A DNA stretch of 64,000 nt from Halichondria panicea (lineage: Eukaryota > Porifera > Demospongiae > Suberitida > Halichondriidae). The stretch spans positions 5,674,126 to 5,738,125 of the forward strand of contig NC_087391.1 of assembly GCF_963675165.1 (NCBI RefSeq), written 5' to 3'. Shown here in pieces: positions 14,279-25,677 of the stretch. Below the pieces are notes generated by a model. The model did not search any database. It saw only the letters and a program-made list of their open reading frames with translations, and had not been told where the DNA came from. The translations under genes were made by a program, and so were the position numbers. Numbering within the stretch: the stretch's first letter is position 1; the number at the start of each line of letters is the position of its first letter.

Positions 14279-17200
14279 CCGCACGCACACACACACACAC
14301 CCACCCACCCGCACGCACGCACACACACACACACACACCCGCACGCACACACACACACACCCACCCACCCACCCGAACGCACGCACACACACACACATAC
14401 AGACCTAAATCCTCATCAGCGAGTCCTCTGATCTCCCCGTACAGTTCAAGCCCTGACACAGACAGGTAGTGTGTCTGCCCTGAGGCATTAGGTCCACTGA
14501 TCTTGAGTCGTAGGTGGCGCCAACCAATGGGATCGTCAGGTGGGGTCAAAGTCCAAGTACCCACAGAGCTAGAGAGAGAGGGGAGGATATTACACACAAC
14601 ACAACTTTAATTAACACAATATTGGCACAGGCTTTCATTCTAACAACGGATAGAATTCTGAAACATTGATTAATTGTGCTATATAGATAGTCTAGCCCAC
14701 CCCCTCCACTCACCCAGGCCCACCCCCTCCACTTACCCGGGCTCCCCTAGGGTGGTGTCGTCGCTGTGAGAGTGCAGAGTCAGCCAATCATGACCGTCCT
14801 TGGATACCTGGAATACCCAGTTTCTGAGAGCAGCACGACTTCCGTACCCTCGTGAGTGGCGTAAGGTGTACGCTGTAGGCCACACCCACAAGCCGAGGTC
14901 AAGAGCAAACCAACTGTTTCGATCGTCTTTAGTGTGACAGTTACGTGGGTTGTCGTCACGTGATACGATATCGTGGAGATTACCATAAGGTAGTATGCGC
15001 CCCTCGGAGGAACTGACCACCACTAGGCCTTTAGCTGCCACGTTCACCCACTCTGTGGTCCTGTGTGTGTGAGGTGTGAGGGGTGGGTGTGTGTGTATGT
15101 GGTGTGGGGATCATAAAGTTACCATGGTAATATGGAAGTCTAGCAACTCTATTATTACGTGCATAGGTATAAAATCATCACCTTGCATCAGTGCCAATCC
15201 AGTACAGAATGCCATTCTCGTCAAAATCAGACACTCGTCTAAAGTTCAAAGGAGACTTGAGCTCTCGTGCAACCTTCACAAAGTGAAAGGACTTTCTCTC
15301 GAAGTCGTACCATTGCTTAGCAACCTGAGCGTGAGGGAAGAAGGCTTTCTGAACAACGTAAATTTAGCTAAAATCGTGTTCTCTGTGTAACAGACTATAA
15401 GTTATTACCAAGCTCTATTCTCGGTAATCCTATCAGGGAAAACAAAATTAAATCGACAAATCTCCCACCACCCCCCACTATTCACACACCACCCACTCAC
15501 TATTCACACACCACCCACTCACTATTCCATTAAGGAAGCTCTCCAAGCCATCGATGCTGACCAACGGCTCAATCTTGAGTGCCTTCCCTGAGCAGTCTAC
15601 AAGAGACCCTGCCCCCGCACCCCTCTCCAAGGAGAGCTTGAAGCGACGATGCAGCATCTGCAGATTGAGCACTTGTCCAGGCGGCTCATACGTGTGGACT
15701 GAGAGCTTCTCCACTGCCTCCAGCACTGAGATGAGCTTACGTATCAGACCAACTGAGGGGAGGGCCACACTGTTGCTGGCCGTGCTGTGGGGGTGTGGAA
15801 TAAGTGAGTGTGTGTGTGTGGGGGTGGGTGGGGATGTGGAATAAGTGAGTGTGTGGGTGGTAGACCTCACTGTTTGTGTGGCATTGTATACAACATACCT
15901 TGCGTCCAGGTCAGCAGGCATTTGCTGTGCTGATTCAGCAAAAGCTCTCTTGAATAACTCGACTCTTGTCGCCACTTTGCTATCGTCACTGGCCACGCCC
16001 CCTTTCAAACAGTGTGATAAGACAGGTACTAAGCCACTAAGATGGACCTCATAAGCAGAGATGGTTTTCTCGTCTCTTAGTAACAGAGCCAGTGCTGTGA
16101 GTGCTGTCTCCAGTCCCTCACGCCAGCCACTACCAATGGACGGTAAACCCTGAGCGGGACAACCATTGAGAGGAGTCATACCATCAGTTGTAACCACATT
16201 ACAGTACATTACAATACAATGTAATCTGGACCATTCAAATCTCAAGGCAAAACTTTTTATATTGAAAAATCCCACAAGCATAAAATGCCTCGAGGGATGT
16301 TTTGCTACCCTAACCACACCCCCTTATTACCGTGTCATGAGCTGAACAGGCCTCCTCCACCTGCCCCAAAATGCCCCTCAACTCGGCAGCTATCTTCCTC
16401 GTACTCTCCTGGGTCACAGAGAAGTAGCGTCCCTGCAGCTCCAGCGCCATCTTGCCCACTCTCTCTACCGCTTGCTCTGCTTTGGTTTTTATCTTTTTCG
16501 TCTTCTGGCCCATCCAGCTGAACTTGAACTGTGACCCCAGGGGGTGCTCTGGTATCACGCTTGCACGTACACCACGATTAGACTCAAACACAAATCCCGA
16601 CGTCCCCTCACTCAGAACAGTGGCTTGCTGTGAGCAAGAGAAAGAAAGTAATGATATATAAATTGTAAACTTACTCCACAATTTTGCAGCTGATAAGGTT
16701 GGTACTAACCACCACTAGACAATATCTTAGGCCTAGTTTACTACATAAAAGATAAAAATAATCAACACTCTAATCGATAAAACAATTTTACCATCACCAA
16801 TCAATCTAATATTAGTTTGCACATGACATGACCCTTTACCATACACACATACACACACGCTCACTCTAGTTCCGTCAGAGTTGTGTATTGTCATCTCCCC
16901 CTCATTCTGACAGACCAGAGACCAGTTCCCCACAACCATCTTGAGAGGGGAGGGGCTGGAGAGGATTGGCAGGACCACGCCCCCCACTGGGGTCACCTGA
17001 CCACACACTCGCTGCATCTTCTCAAGAAATTCAACTCGATTTTCTGCAAATAGACGAGGTGGTTAGAAAGGCTTTTCAGAGGGCTACAAAAAATACACAA
17101 TTAAAAGTAACAGACCCAGTTTGGATAATCACTAAGGTTGGATAACAACTCTTTGAACGACAATAACTCGTGTACCGTTCGTCCAATCTTAATAATTTTT

Positions 17201-20200
17201 TGATTTTCCGAAAGCTTAGAAAAAGTTCTTTCATGATATGTTTAGCTCAATTTTTTGAAACGGACCTCATTTTGCACTTTTCCCCCACCTATATATAGCC
17301 CACGCTTTTTTGTCAAAAACAGCCTCGAAAATGATCTTTGATTTTAATATGCCATCTGAAAGAGGTCACTTTGAGCTACCAGAAAATGATTTAACAGTTG
17401 AAATTGGACCATCCAAACCCAAATTATGGCAGTCCAAAGATACCACATACAGGCAATCCAATCACAATAATTATTGTAAAACAGAAGTGGTCCCTACCCC
17501 CACTCACCGAATGCATCAGGGCCCCCCTCGATGGTTCCTACCCCCCACTCACCGAATGCATCAGGGCCCCCCTCGGTGGTTCCTACCCCCCACTCACCGA
17601 ATGCATCAGGGCCCCCCTCGGTGGTCCCTACCCCCCACTCACCGAATGCATCAGGGCCCCCCTCGATGGTTCCTACCCCCCACTCACCGAATGCATCAGG
17701 GCCCCCCTCGGTGGTTCCTACCCCCCACTCACCGAATGCATCAGGGCCCCCCTCGGTGGTCCCTACCCCCCACTCACCGAATGCATCAGGGTCCCCCTCG
17801 ATGGTCCCTACCCCCCACTCACCGAATGCATCAGGGCCCCCCTCGATGGTTCCTACCCCCCACTCACCGAATGCATCAGGGCCCCCCTTGGTGGTCCCTA
17901 CCCCCCACTCACCGAATGCATCAGGGCCCCCCTCGATGGTTCCTACCCCCCACTCACCAAATGCATCAGGGCCCCCCTCGGTGGTCCCACTGGAGTACAT
18001 GGTGGCCAGTTTGTCGTCCACCAAGAACCGGAACCATCCATTACTGACTTTGCTCAACTCAATGGCCGTGTACTCATTCCACAGATAGAGACAATCGCGA
18101 GACTTGATCACGAACCACTCCCTCCAGTGGTAGGCCGTGTGAGTGGTGAGATCGGGGGCGTCATCACAGTCCTCTGTAGTGTGAGTAGTGAGGTCGGGGG
18201 CGTCATCACAGTCCACCTGGTCATCTGGCAGGGGAGGGGCACAGAACTGACGTTACATGTACACAAGAATAACTATGTTTATAGTACATACAAGCCTACA
18301 TTGCAGACCATTGCAGTCTCTTTAGACTCGTAGCAAGTGCATAGCAAAATCTGTTTGACTACTTAGTAGTTGGCTTCGTACAAGACTAGAGCACACCCAA
18401 CTTGCCCTTTTTGGTAGATTAGGTTCTGTCTTTATTTTTGTGTAGAAGTAGCCGAAATTATTCAACTACGCTAAATCCTTGGCCCTAATAAGAGTGCAAT
18501 CTTAGGCTAGAATTGAAGTATTATTGTATTAATATCTAACAATCCGTTGCAATCCACTGCATTATACAGTGTGTACCTTCTCTGTCCACACTGCTTCCCT
18601 CCAGGGGGACCACCAAAACCTCACTCTCGTCCTTTACAGCCTTGTTCACCTCTATTTCATTCTTTGCAGCTTCTCCAATATCAATCTCGTTCTTTGCAGC
18701 CTCCCCAATATCAAACTCGCTCTTTACTGCCTCCACTGGGGAGGCGTCAGTGTCATCGTCACTGCTGGCGTCTTTAGCCAGGTGCAGTATCTTGGTGGGT
18801 ATACCAAGTCGTACAAACTGCTCATCAAAAGCTGGCCCACTCTTAGCCAGTAAATCATTCACAATATGCAGAGCTGTCAGTTGAGAGTCTACATCATCTT
18901 CACTGTCTAGTGCTACGGATAACACTTCGCTAATCTGAGCAGGGAACGGTGGTTGGGGGGTGGGGCCTGTTTCCTTGGAGACAGCCTCTACACACAGCTC
19001 ACACAGACACTCGGCACTGATGTAGCGGCACATCTTACGCAACATACGCAAAGCCTCCTTCCTGCAAGTATAGAAAGAGGAGGGGCTAACAATTAACTGT
19101 TGCAATCACTTAAAAAAGAATATAAAAAAATAACTAATCTGAGGGGTGTGGCTAAACTGACCTGAGGGGTGTGGCTGGCTAAACTGACCTGAGGGGTGGG
19201 GCTAGACTAGAGTGGAATAGCTCAGCAAACACTGGTAGGAGTCTCTTGAGGTAGAGGGGGGCCATCTCAGGATCACCCTTATCATCCTCGGCCACCTCAG
19301 ACTCCTCACTCTCAACCTTTACTGCCTCCTTGGTCTCCGTGGAGATGGTACCAGTTGCGGGTGGGGCAATGAGTGAATGCGATTGGTCGCCTGGTTCGAT
19401 GGTGGGCGTTCTAGCGGAGGCTGTAGTGTCTTCTTCATCCCCAGAGAATGAGTCATCAGTGTCTGACACATCACGCAACATGTATTCACCTGGGAGGTGA
19501 TACCGTATAGCGCGAAATTTTCGAGGCACTTATATTTCGTGGATTAGCCTCTAAAAGCTATTTCGTTGCACAATGTTCGCGGAATGACTGCTTACCGGAA
19601 GCCACGCCTTTAAATCTATGCATGCTATAGCAGGTAATTCAATTTTCGTGGACTTAATTTTCGTGTAGGATTCTAACCCACGAAATCCGCGAAAATTAAG
19701 CCCCTCGAAAATTTCGCGCTATACGGTACATGATGATGATTTCTATACAGCAATGGAGACTACGCTACCTACTATTGTCGAGGATATACATGTGATAAAA
19801 ATTAGAAATTGTATTGTAAAATGTCAAGTTACAATAGTTACTAACTACGAGTACATTATAGCAACGCCCACTCATTCAGGTACCCCCCACCCACTCACTT
19901 GGGCTCTCCAGTATCTCGATGACTTGTCTGTGCCACTCATCCTCCCTCTCCTGAGCCTTCTCTAGAGGGGTGTGGCAATCCTCATCTCGGAGGTCAGGAT
20001 CCGCTCCATACTGCAGCAACAGCTTCACAATATTCGGACGTCCAAAGCAAGCAGCGTAATGGAGTGATGATGACTTGAGGCCTCTGTTCACGTCGGCACC
20101 ATGCTCTAACAGATACTCAACCATCTCGTATGTGCCAAACGCAGAGGCCCAGTTTAAAATGGTCTGTCCAACATCGTCGATGAAGTTTACATCAAATCCG

Positions 20201-20793
20201 GACTCCATAGCTTCGAAGAATTCCTCGTTATTGCCATTACGTACTGCCTCGATTATGTGTCTGTGTGAGCGGTCTCCAGGGAAACTGTCCATCCTCTTGG
20301 CAGCACTCAGCACGGACTGGAAGCTCTTGGGTAGCGTCTTACGTCCGTCCATTATGAGAACTAGTAGCAGCTCTGTGAGTCTCATCATCTCCAGGGCAGA
20401 CCTGTGTCAGGTGATGGATCACAGCTACTGCTAACAATGCACTCTGTCTATATGTATGCAATAGCCAATGCTGCTAACTAAGATACTATGAAAAAGTGCT
20501 AATAAGTTATAAAAGTGATGCCAGTCCTTTTAATTTAAAAGCCTATTAATAATACAGTAGGAATGCTAATTTTTAACAGAACATAATATAATGCTAACCA
20601 CGGCAGCTCTATAGTTACTAGCTCACCTTTCATCTCCCCTCAAGGCACTCTCCAGGGCATCAGGGAGGTTGGAGCGAAGCAGGAACTGAAGTAGGGGAGG
20701 GAGTGTGTTAGGCACAGTGCTAATATTGACTGCAATAATCCAACATTACACATTGTTATCTTGCAACCGTTCAAGCACACCCACACTCACACA

Positions 20794-20824
<31 letters not shown>

Positions 20825-22895
20825 CACACCACACACACACCACACACACACACACCTTGGTGATGGTGGCAGACCCCCTGCATAGCGTAGAGAGGAGATT
20901 CACAATGGTGGACACAGAATGGCCAGAGGGTTTCTCAGGAGATGCTGCGCCCTGATTGGCCGACACTGACTGACCAACCAGCTTCAAGCGCTGAATGAGC
21001 TCATCGATCAAACCCTTGCTAGCTATTGGAGCAGGATCCTGACAAGAGAAAGGACACAGAACAACCTAATACAGTGCTGCACATCATCTTTAGTGTGACC
21101 ATCAAATGGTTGTGTGGGCTAAGCCAAACACAGTTTAGGCTGATATCATTATCTCTATGACAATATATTATTGTATGGTATACAATATACCATTCAGTGT
21201 TCACAGTCAATTCGATGGTGTTAATAACTCGATACTTAACTACATACATATACTCCTGATACTAGGTGTTAGAATTGTCACTACAATAGTGATCTCACCT
21301 TCCCCTTCCTGATGAATCTGTCAGCCAGAGCCACGAAGCACTTCATGGCTGGGTCTGATATCTGGGGGTCTGTGTTCTGGAGGAGCGTGGAGAGAGAAGT
21401 CACGCAAGAATCGAGGGCCGGGTCCTTGGGTTCCATACGAGGCACCAGACGAGTAACCACATTCATGCATGAGCGCATCGTGTCTCTGTGGAGGTACTGA
21501 GTGTTTTGAATGAGTAGAGTCATGATAGCAGGCAGTCCCCCAGCATCAAACACTTTGTCTGATTCTCGAGAGCAGGCCAACTCCAGTACCTGCAAACAAA
21601 AGAGAGGTGGTGGTTCATCTTTATTCCATTAACACAAAGAGTGAAAACTAATATTAGTTAACACATATCCATTCAGAGCCAACAGATGAACGCAGCTCCT
21701 GGCAACAGCTGTACACCACCAGATGTGCCTAGCGTGTAACGTACACTAGACTTAACTGGATAACAATAATTGAACATCTTTCAACAGCCATAACTTTAGT
21801 TCTGATGATCCAATTTCAATAATTTTATAATTTTCTGAAAGCTTAGAAAGAGACCTTTCAAACGATGTGTTAAAATCTCTAATTTGATTCGGACCATAAT
21901 TTGACATTTTTCGCCTTTGGACCATGGGCTATAATCCATGGTATTGGGCTGAAATTGGCAAATTCTGTCATCTCTCAAAAATGAATATTGATGGTACCAT
22001 TTGAAAGGTCTCTTTCTAAGCTTTCAGAAAATCAGAAAATCGTTGAAATTGGATCCACGGAAATCTAGTTACAGCAGCTGAAAGAGTTCCCGAACTATTG
22101 ATTACATGGGAGACAGTTGGCAGTTGAACATCATTCAACATAATTGTGTAACCCCTATAAGTCTACAATGCTGAATTCTTGTGAATCTAATGCTCTGACT
22201 GTTAGGCCATACAATACTACATACTTGCACTAATTCCCCATACCTTCACACACTGCTCAGCCAAGTCTTTACTGGATCTATTAGCCATATCTGACACCTG
22301 CATTCTTGTGATGATAGCCTTGAGGGCACCGTCTACAGCTGTGATACGACGAGTACAGTCAGCAGACACATCAAGGTAATAAGTGAGAGCTCGAGCAGTC
22401 ACTTCCAGTATACTGTCAGGGGCTTCGTCGTCCATGAAGATCTTGCATAGGCCGGGAATAAAGGCTCGTGGTGGGCACCTGTGTGTGTGTGTGTGTGTGT
22501 GTGATTCCAATGGTATGACGTCATGAATGTTATTGAAAGGGAAACGTATTGTGAAATCAATTAAATTTACCGTCTAGACAATTACAGTATCCACTGATAT
22601 ACCCACTGATAACCACATGTATACGATGCCAAACGTGTCAACAGCACCAATTCCTTTATGGACCTCAAGACCTCATTACTGTCTACATAATCTACATGAT
22701 GCTACGGCTAGGAGGCCAGGGGGGGTAGTGTATGAAGGTGTACTCTTATACGTACGCTTCAAAGCACTTGTCAACATTGTCAGACATGAGTAGTAACATG
22801 CAGAGCTGCTCCAATGCCAGTAGTTGAATGTCTCTATCATCACCAGAGCCCAAGGCCAACCACTCCAGTAGAGTGTCAGGGTCCACCTCCGCCAT
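3820..22895 (-). CDS. HECTD1: HECTD1, HECT-type E3 ubiquitin ligase, 31 exons
   Basis: Start ATG 22895-22893 ([16 protein letters not shown], the conserved HECTD1 N-terminus), stop at 3820. Exons: 22895-22756, 22478-22244, 21589-21299, 21038-20856, 20685-20627, 20401-19899, 19489-19189, 19061-18577, 18224-17958, 17043-16865, 16627-16331, 16149-15899, 15784-15523, 15324-15182, 15060-14737, 14568-14405, 14007-13496, 13275-13054, 12399-12151, 12012-11923, 11246-11117, 10224-10020, 9576-9435, 8959-8900, 8798-8661, 7832-7096, 6743-6665, 5856-5763, 5684-5534, 5238-5181, 4044-3820. They total 7176 nt in frame, 2391 aa (human about 2610). Domains: ARM-like N-terminus; ankyrin repeats in exon 6 ([20 protein letters not shown]); SUN-like domain in exons 15-16 ([11 protein letters not shown]); MIB/HERC2 domain in exon 17 ([20 protein letters not shown]); HECT domain from exon 23 to the end, with catalytic Cys in [15 protein letters not shown] (about residue 2360). 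Role: ubiquitin transfer from E2 via the HECT thioester. Exon 9 has an alternative-donor array (see repeat at 17487). Confidence 0.95.
4175..4286. repeat. HECTD1: 28-bp tandem repeat, four copies, HECTD1 intron 30
   Basis: Four nearly perfect head-to-tail copies of a 28-bp unit (contains GATAAGACCAGGCATAC); the copies differ at one or two bases. They lie about 130 bp upstream (in transcript sense) of the last HECTD1 exon. Confidence 0.9.
5859..6022. repeat. HECTD1: (TG)n/(CA)n microsatellite abutting HECTD1 exon 28
   Basis: A long dinucleotide tract, interrupted by a few ATGCTGTGTGG-type variants, runs to within two bases of the exon 28 acceptor. On the transcribed strand the intron therefore ends in (CA)n followed directly by CAG, replacing a normal pyrimidine tract. 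Confidence 0.9.
8451..8660. repeat. HECTD1: 40-bp minisatellite at the 5' splice site of HECTD1 exon 25
   Basis: About five copies with an exact 40-bp period (CACAACCCAA recurs at 8491, 8531, 8571, 8611 and, slightly changed, 8651). The exon 25/intron 25 junction at 8661 resembles the same unit (CTCTCGGGCCTGATTG versus CTGCTGGGCCTGAATG). This suggests the array grew from the splice junction. The distal copies no longer have GT at the donor position. Confidence 0.9.
9038..9180. mobile_element. Half copy of foldback element family 1, in HECTD1 intron 23
   Basis: It contains the family hallmarks: GAAAGCTTAGAA, a Thr/Lys-rich middle, TTCAGAAAATCATAAAAT, then ACTAAAGTTATGGGCGTT. It matches parts of the full elements at 21771-22090 and 35471-35780 but is diverged and shorter. 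It has no coding capacity. Confidence 0.6.
14044..14195. mobile_element. Half copy of foldback element family 1, in HECTD1 intron 16
   Basis: It carries GACAAATTATGGTCCCAA, a degenerate AAGCTTTTAGAAATC, TTGAAATTGGATCA and the terminal ACTAAAGTTATGGCTGTTG. These correspond to one arm plus part of the centre of the element at 21771-22090. Confidence 0.6.
14221..14400. repeat. HECTD1: Compound (CA)n / CACCCGCACG microsatellite beside HECTD1 exon 16
   Basis: Blocks of (CA)n alternate with ACCCGCACGCAC and CCCACCCACC blocks in a higher-order pattern. The tract ends four bases from the donor of exon 16 (14405). ORFs of Cys/Val or His/Thr here are artefacts of the dinucleotide repeat. Confidence 0.9.
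17140..17440. mobile_element. Diverged foldback element, family 1, in HECTD1 intron 9
   Basis: The left arm has GAAAGCTTAGAAAAAG preceded by CCAATCTTAATAATTTT. The right arm carries ATGCCATCTGAAAGAGGTC and TTGAAATTGGACCATCCA. The arms are inverted relative to each other, as in the better preserved copies. It has no coding capacity. Confidence 0.5.
17487..17988 (-). repeat. HECTD1: 45-bp coding-compatible minisatellite with 11 serial splice donors (HECTD1 exon 9)
   Basis: Eleven units of exactly 45 bp (15 codons). On the minus strand each unit reads [15 protein letters not shown] or [15 protein letters not shown] and contains TTCG|GTGAGT. Candidate exon ends fall at 17958, 17913, 17868, 17823, 17778, 17733, 17688, 17643, 17598, 17553 and 17508. 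All leave phase 1, so every one joins in frame to exon 10 at 17043 (codons read E-N-R-V-E-F-L-E-K). The whole array is open in the HECTD1 frame. Use of the first donor gives the form closest to human HECTD1 (SSG-x-x-EGG then RxEFLEK); the last would add 150 residues. Confidence 0.9.
19501..19728. mobile_element. MITE-like element with TACCGTATAGCGCG terminal inverted repeats
   Basis: The left end TACCGTATAGCGCGAAATTT is the inverse complement of the right end (AAATTTCGCGCTATACGGTA), giving terminal inverted repeats of about 25 bp around a 228-bp body without coding capacity. Inner sub-repeats TTTCGTGGA and CGCGAAAATT are present. It lies in HECTD1 intron 6, and its end is only 10 bp from the AG of the exon 7 acceptor (19490-19491). 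Confidence 0.8.
21771..22090. mobile_element. Foldback MITE, family 1, near-complete copy in HECTD1 intron 2
   Basis: Two arms of about 85 bp are inverted copies of each other. The left arm runs from ACAGCCATAACTTTAGTTCT to AAAGCTTAGAAAGAGACCTT; the right arm runs from AAGGTCTCTTTCTAAGCTTT to TAGTTACAGCAGCTG. The middle of about 140 bp includes CATGGGCTATAATCCATGG, itself palindromic. No ORF. A second full copy lies at 35471-35780. Confidence 0.8.
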
Positions 22896-23181
22896 TCTCT
22901 CAGTCTGGGAACACTCCAAATTCCCGCGGACACGACGGATACAGATATATCTAGTAGTCCAGAGTCTTATCCGATGGAATACAGTACTTAAAACTTCACT
23001 AAATGACTGTAAACCAGAGATAGCTGCAGGTTTATCGATCCAGCTAGAAGATGGGCGTGACAATCGAACAGCCACGCCCATCTTTATTACTTCAATATTG
23101 CTATAATTCAAGTCTAATTATACGTGTGAATGACCTTGGGTGCATCACCATGGTAACTCTCAGTCGAAATAAAAAAAAATC
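22896..23181. promoter_or_regulatory. Bidirectional promoter region HECTD1 / DRC1
   Basis: 286 bp separate the two divergent start codons. No TATA box at a sensible distance and no CpG-rich block was seen. Since there is no room for separate promoters plus leaders, shared control is likely by inference. Confidence 0.6.
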
Positions 23182-25677
23182 ATGGACACATCTTCAAGTG
23201 TAGCTATGGAGAATGAGGCGCCTCCCGAGCCCAGTACAAGCTCTGATGTGAAGGAGGAGCGAATACTAGCACGTAGGAAGCGAATCCAAGCCAAAATAGA
23301 GGCTGATCGGAGAGCTGCACTGGGAGAAGAGCCTCAAAAAGTAACTATATCTACCATCTTTGATGCATATCCACACAGTCCTGTGCATGTCTAATAACAT
23401 GATCATTGATATTCCTACAGGAGGTGGAGGATGTGGTGGATCCTGAGAGGGAGAGGGTCAGCTCTAAGCAAACACTCATGAGCAATGTACGACTGGAGAA
23501 GCTCTCTACTGATGGCACTCAACTGGTGACTAACATCACAGTGGCCGGGGACTCAAAGGAAGTTAGCCGGAGGATGGAGGAAGATGAAGCTCGGAGGGCT
23601 AGGTAAAGAGATGTGTGGTCTAATAATTAACAAAGTAGCGCAGTGTTCTCCCTGCAATGGTAGACTTTAATGCTCTTATAGTGCTTGAATTAAGCGCATG
23701 TAGTATAATTAGTGCCTAGCTGGTGATTATATCACTTACGTATGTTTGCTATGGCTGCAGGTATGACACGCTGGAAGCAGAGGTGACTGCTGGGGCCGAA
23801 CGATTCGAAGAGATCTCCAAGAAGTGGCTCAAAACGAAAAACATGAAGATACCTCAAGACCTTCAGAGTTTGCTCCAAGCTCAGAAAGCAACTTGCTCTG
23901 CCATGATTGACGAAAAAGATAAACTGATCCAAGAACTGCAACAAGAACTCAAATCAAAGGATGACCAATACGTTAAGCACCTCAAGAAACAAGCTGAAGA
24001 TGTTGACCTCATTATAGAGAGGATGGAAGATCAGGCCAAAACATTGTCAAAGGCTTATCGTAAAGAACTGAATGCCATCGAGGTCTCCTTTGCAACTGAG
24101 CGGCAAAACTTGCTAGACACACACCAAGCCGAGTGGGAGAAAGCAGTCAGTGAGCGTAGTGGCAAGGAAAAAGATTTTCTGGAGGCACGAGAGAAACGAA
24201 TTGAAGAAAATGAGCGGCAGATCCAACACTTGAGAGTACGAAATGCAGAGGAATTTAATCGTGTCAAGATCAAGCTTGAAACTGATATTCAAATCTTACA
24301 GCAACAGATCCAGCAAATGAAAGCAACCTTTCAACTAAACTCTGAGAAACTTGAATACAACTTCCAAGTATTGAAAAAGAGAGATGAGGAAAACTCTATC
24401 ACTATCAGTCAACAGAAGAGGCGGATCACACGCCTGCAAGACACACTCAACAACTTGCGAGGGAAACTAAGCAAACAGGAAAAATCGTGCAAAGTTGAGC
24501 TTCAAGCGCTAATGGAGGAGTACCGTAAGAACACTGAGCAATATCGAGAACTGCAAAAGAAGGTGAAGCATTTCCAGGTGACTGATCGCCGCCAGTTTCG
24601 CGATATCTGGCTCATGAACGAATACAAAGTACAAGGTCTAGCAAAGGAGGTTGAGAATGCAGACAAAATCATCCACGAGCAACAGTTGGGTTTAGACTGG
24701 GAGCCACAGCCGCCAGTCGAGAGCCCCATTCACACACACAGTGTCAAAGCTGACGTACAAATCAGTGGAGCCACTCTCTATGCATCACAGATACTCTCAG
24801 ACACTGAATCATCGGACATTGTGTTACCACCGACTTCTGCTGGGCCGGGAATTGTTTGCCACTCCCCACGAGTTATTAAACTAGTGCTAGAGCTACTCTG
24901 TGCAGAGTCTGGCTTCCTCATTGAGTCAAAACTTACTCGATTGCTAGCCCCACTGGAAAAAGAAGAGCAAATGTTGATGAAACTTGATTCGATTTTTGAT
25001 GCTATCGGTATTGACACAGAAAAAGACATTCATCATCTGGCCAGCTATTTCATTCAAGAGACGGATAATGCAAACCAAGAGGGAGCCCCTTTGTTAATCC
25101 ATCCTAACGAGGTTCCTACTGCCATTCGGACATATGTTGAGCAAAGACAAGGTGCTGACAAAGGGTCCTCTATGCTGAGGTCCAAGGCCTTGATGCTGGG
25201 GCAGACACAGGACCACAGTGAGCTGCTAAATGGAGGGTTCTGGGAGAAGATGACTCAAGTGCTCCCTGAGAGTCATGAGAGGGTCTGGACTGCACTACTG
25301 GAGGTGAGCATATGTAGTGTAATTACTCTACGGTGTACATTGTATTATCACTAGTGTGTTGTTCCTGTGTTTACATTTCAACTTCTCATAATGTGTGTAT
25401 TTTGTACCTATAATACCACTGTAATGTTGTGTAATTATAGACTTTGTATGCAAACCACCCCATAGCCTCTGTACTGCATCAATAAGTGTTACCACCTTCC
25501 CCCCTGTAGGGCCTGGACCGCTACCACAGTGTTCTCCAGGCACGCTCCAGTCTCATAGGAGAGACTGACACTCTGAGACTACAGAATGGAGAGCTGAGGA
25601 TGCTACTCCATCAGTACATGAGTGCTCGCATCAACCAAGAGCTGGAAATACCTCCCACACTAACTATGCCCATGTAG
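23182..25677 (+). CDS. DRC1: DRC1, dynein regulatory complex subunit 1 (nexin link)
   Basis: Four exons, 23182-23340, 23421-23602, 23761-25303 and 25510-25677, give 2052 nt and 683 aa (human about 740). The N-terminal EERILARRKRIQAKIEADRR and the LIIERMEDQAKTLSKAYRKE segment are typical of DRC1/CCDC164. Residues from about 100 to 430 are almost continuous coiled coil. The C-terminal part contains the conserved FWEKMTQVLPESHERVW and the terminal GLDRYHSVLQARSSLI helix. Known role: core scaffold of the nexin-dynein regulatory complex that links outer doublets and controls ciliary beating. In a sponge it would serve flagellated choanocytes and larval or sperm cilia (inference). The start follows an A-rich leader, and the frame is open from there. 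Confidence 0.93.

Noticed and set aside
17310-18333. Plus-strand Pro/His-rich repeat ORFs
   Set aside because: They complement the HECTD1 exon 9 minisatellite; the HECTD1 frame on the minus strand is continuous with conserved sequence.
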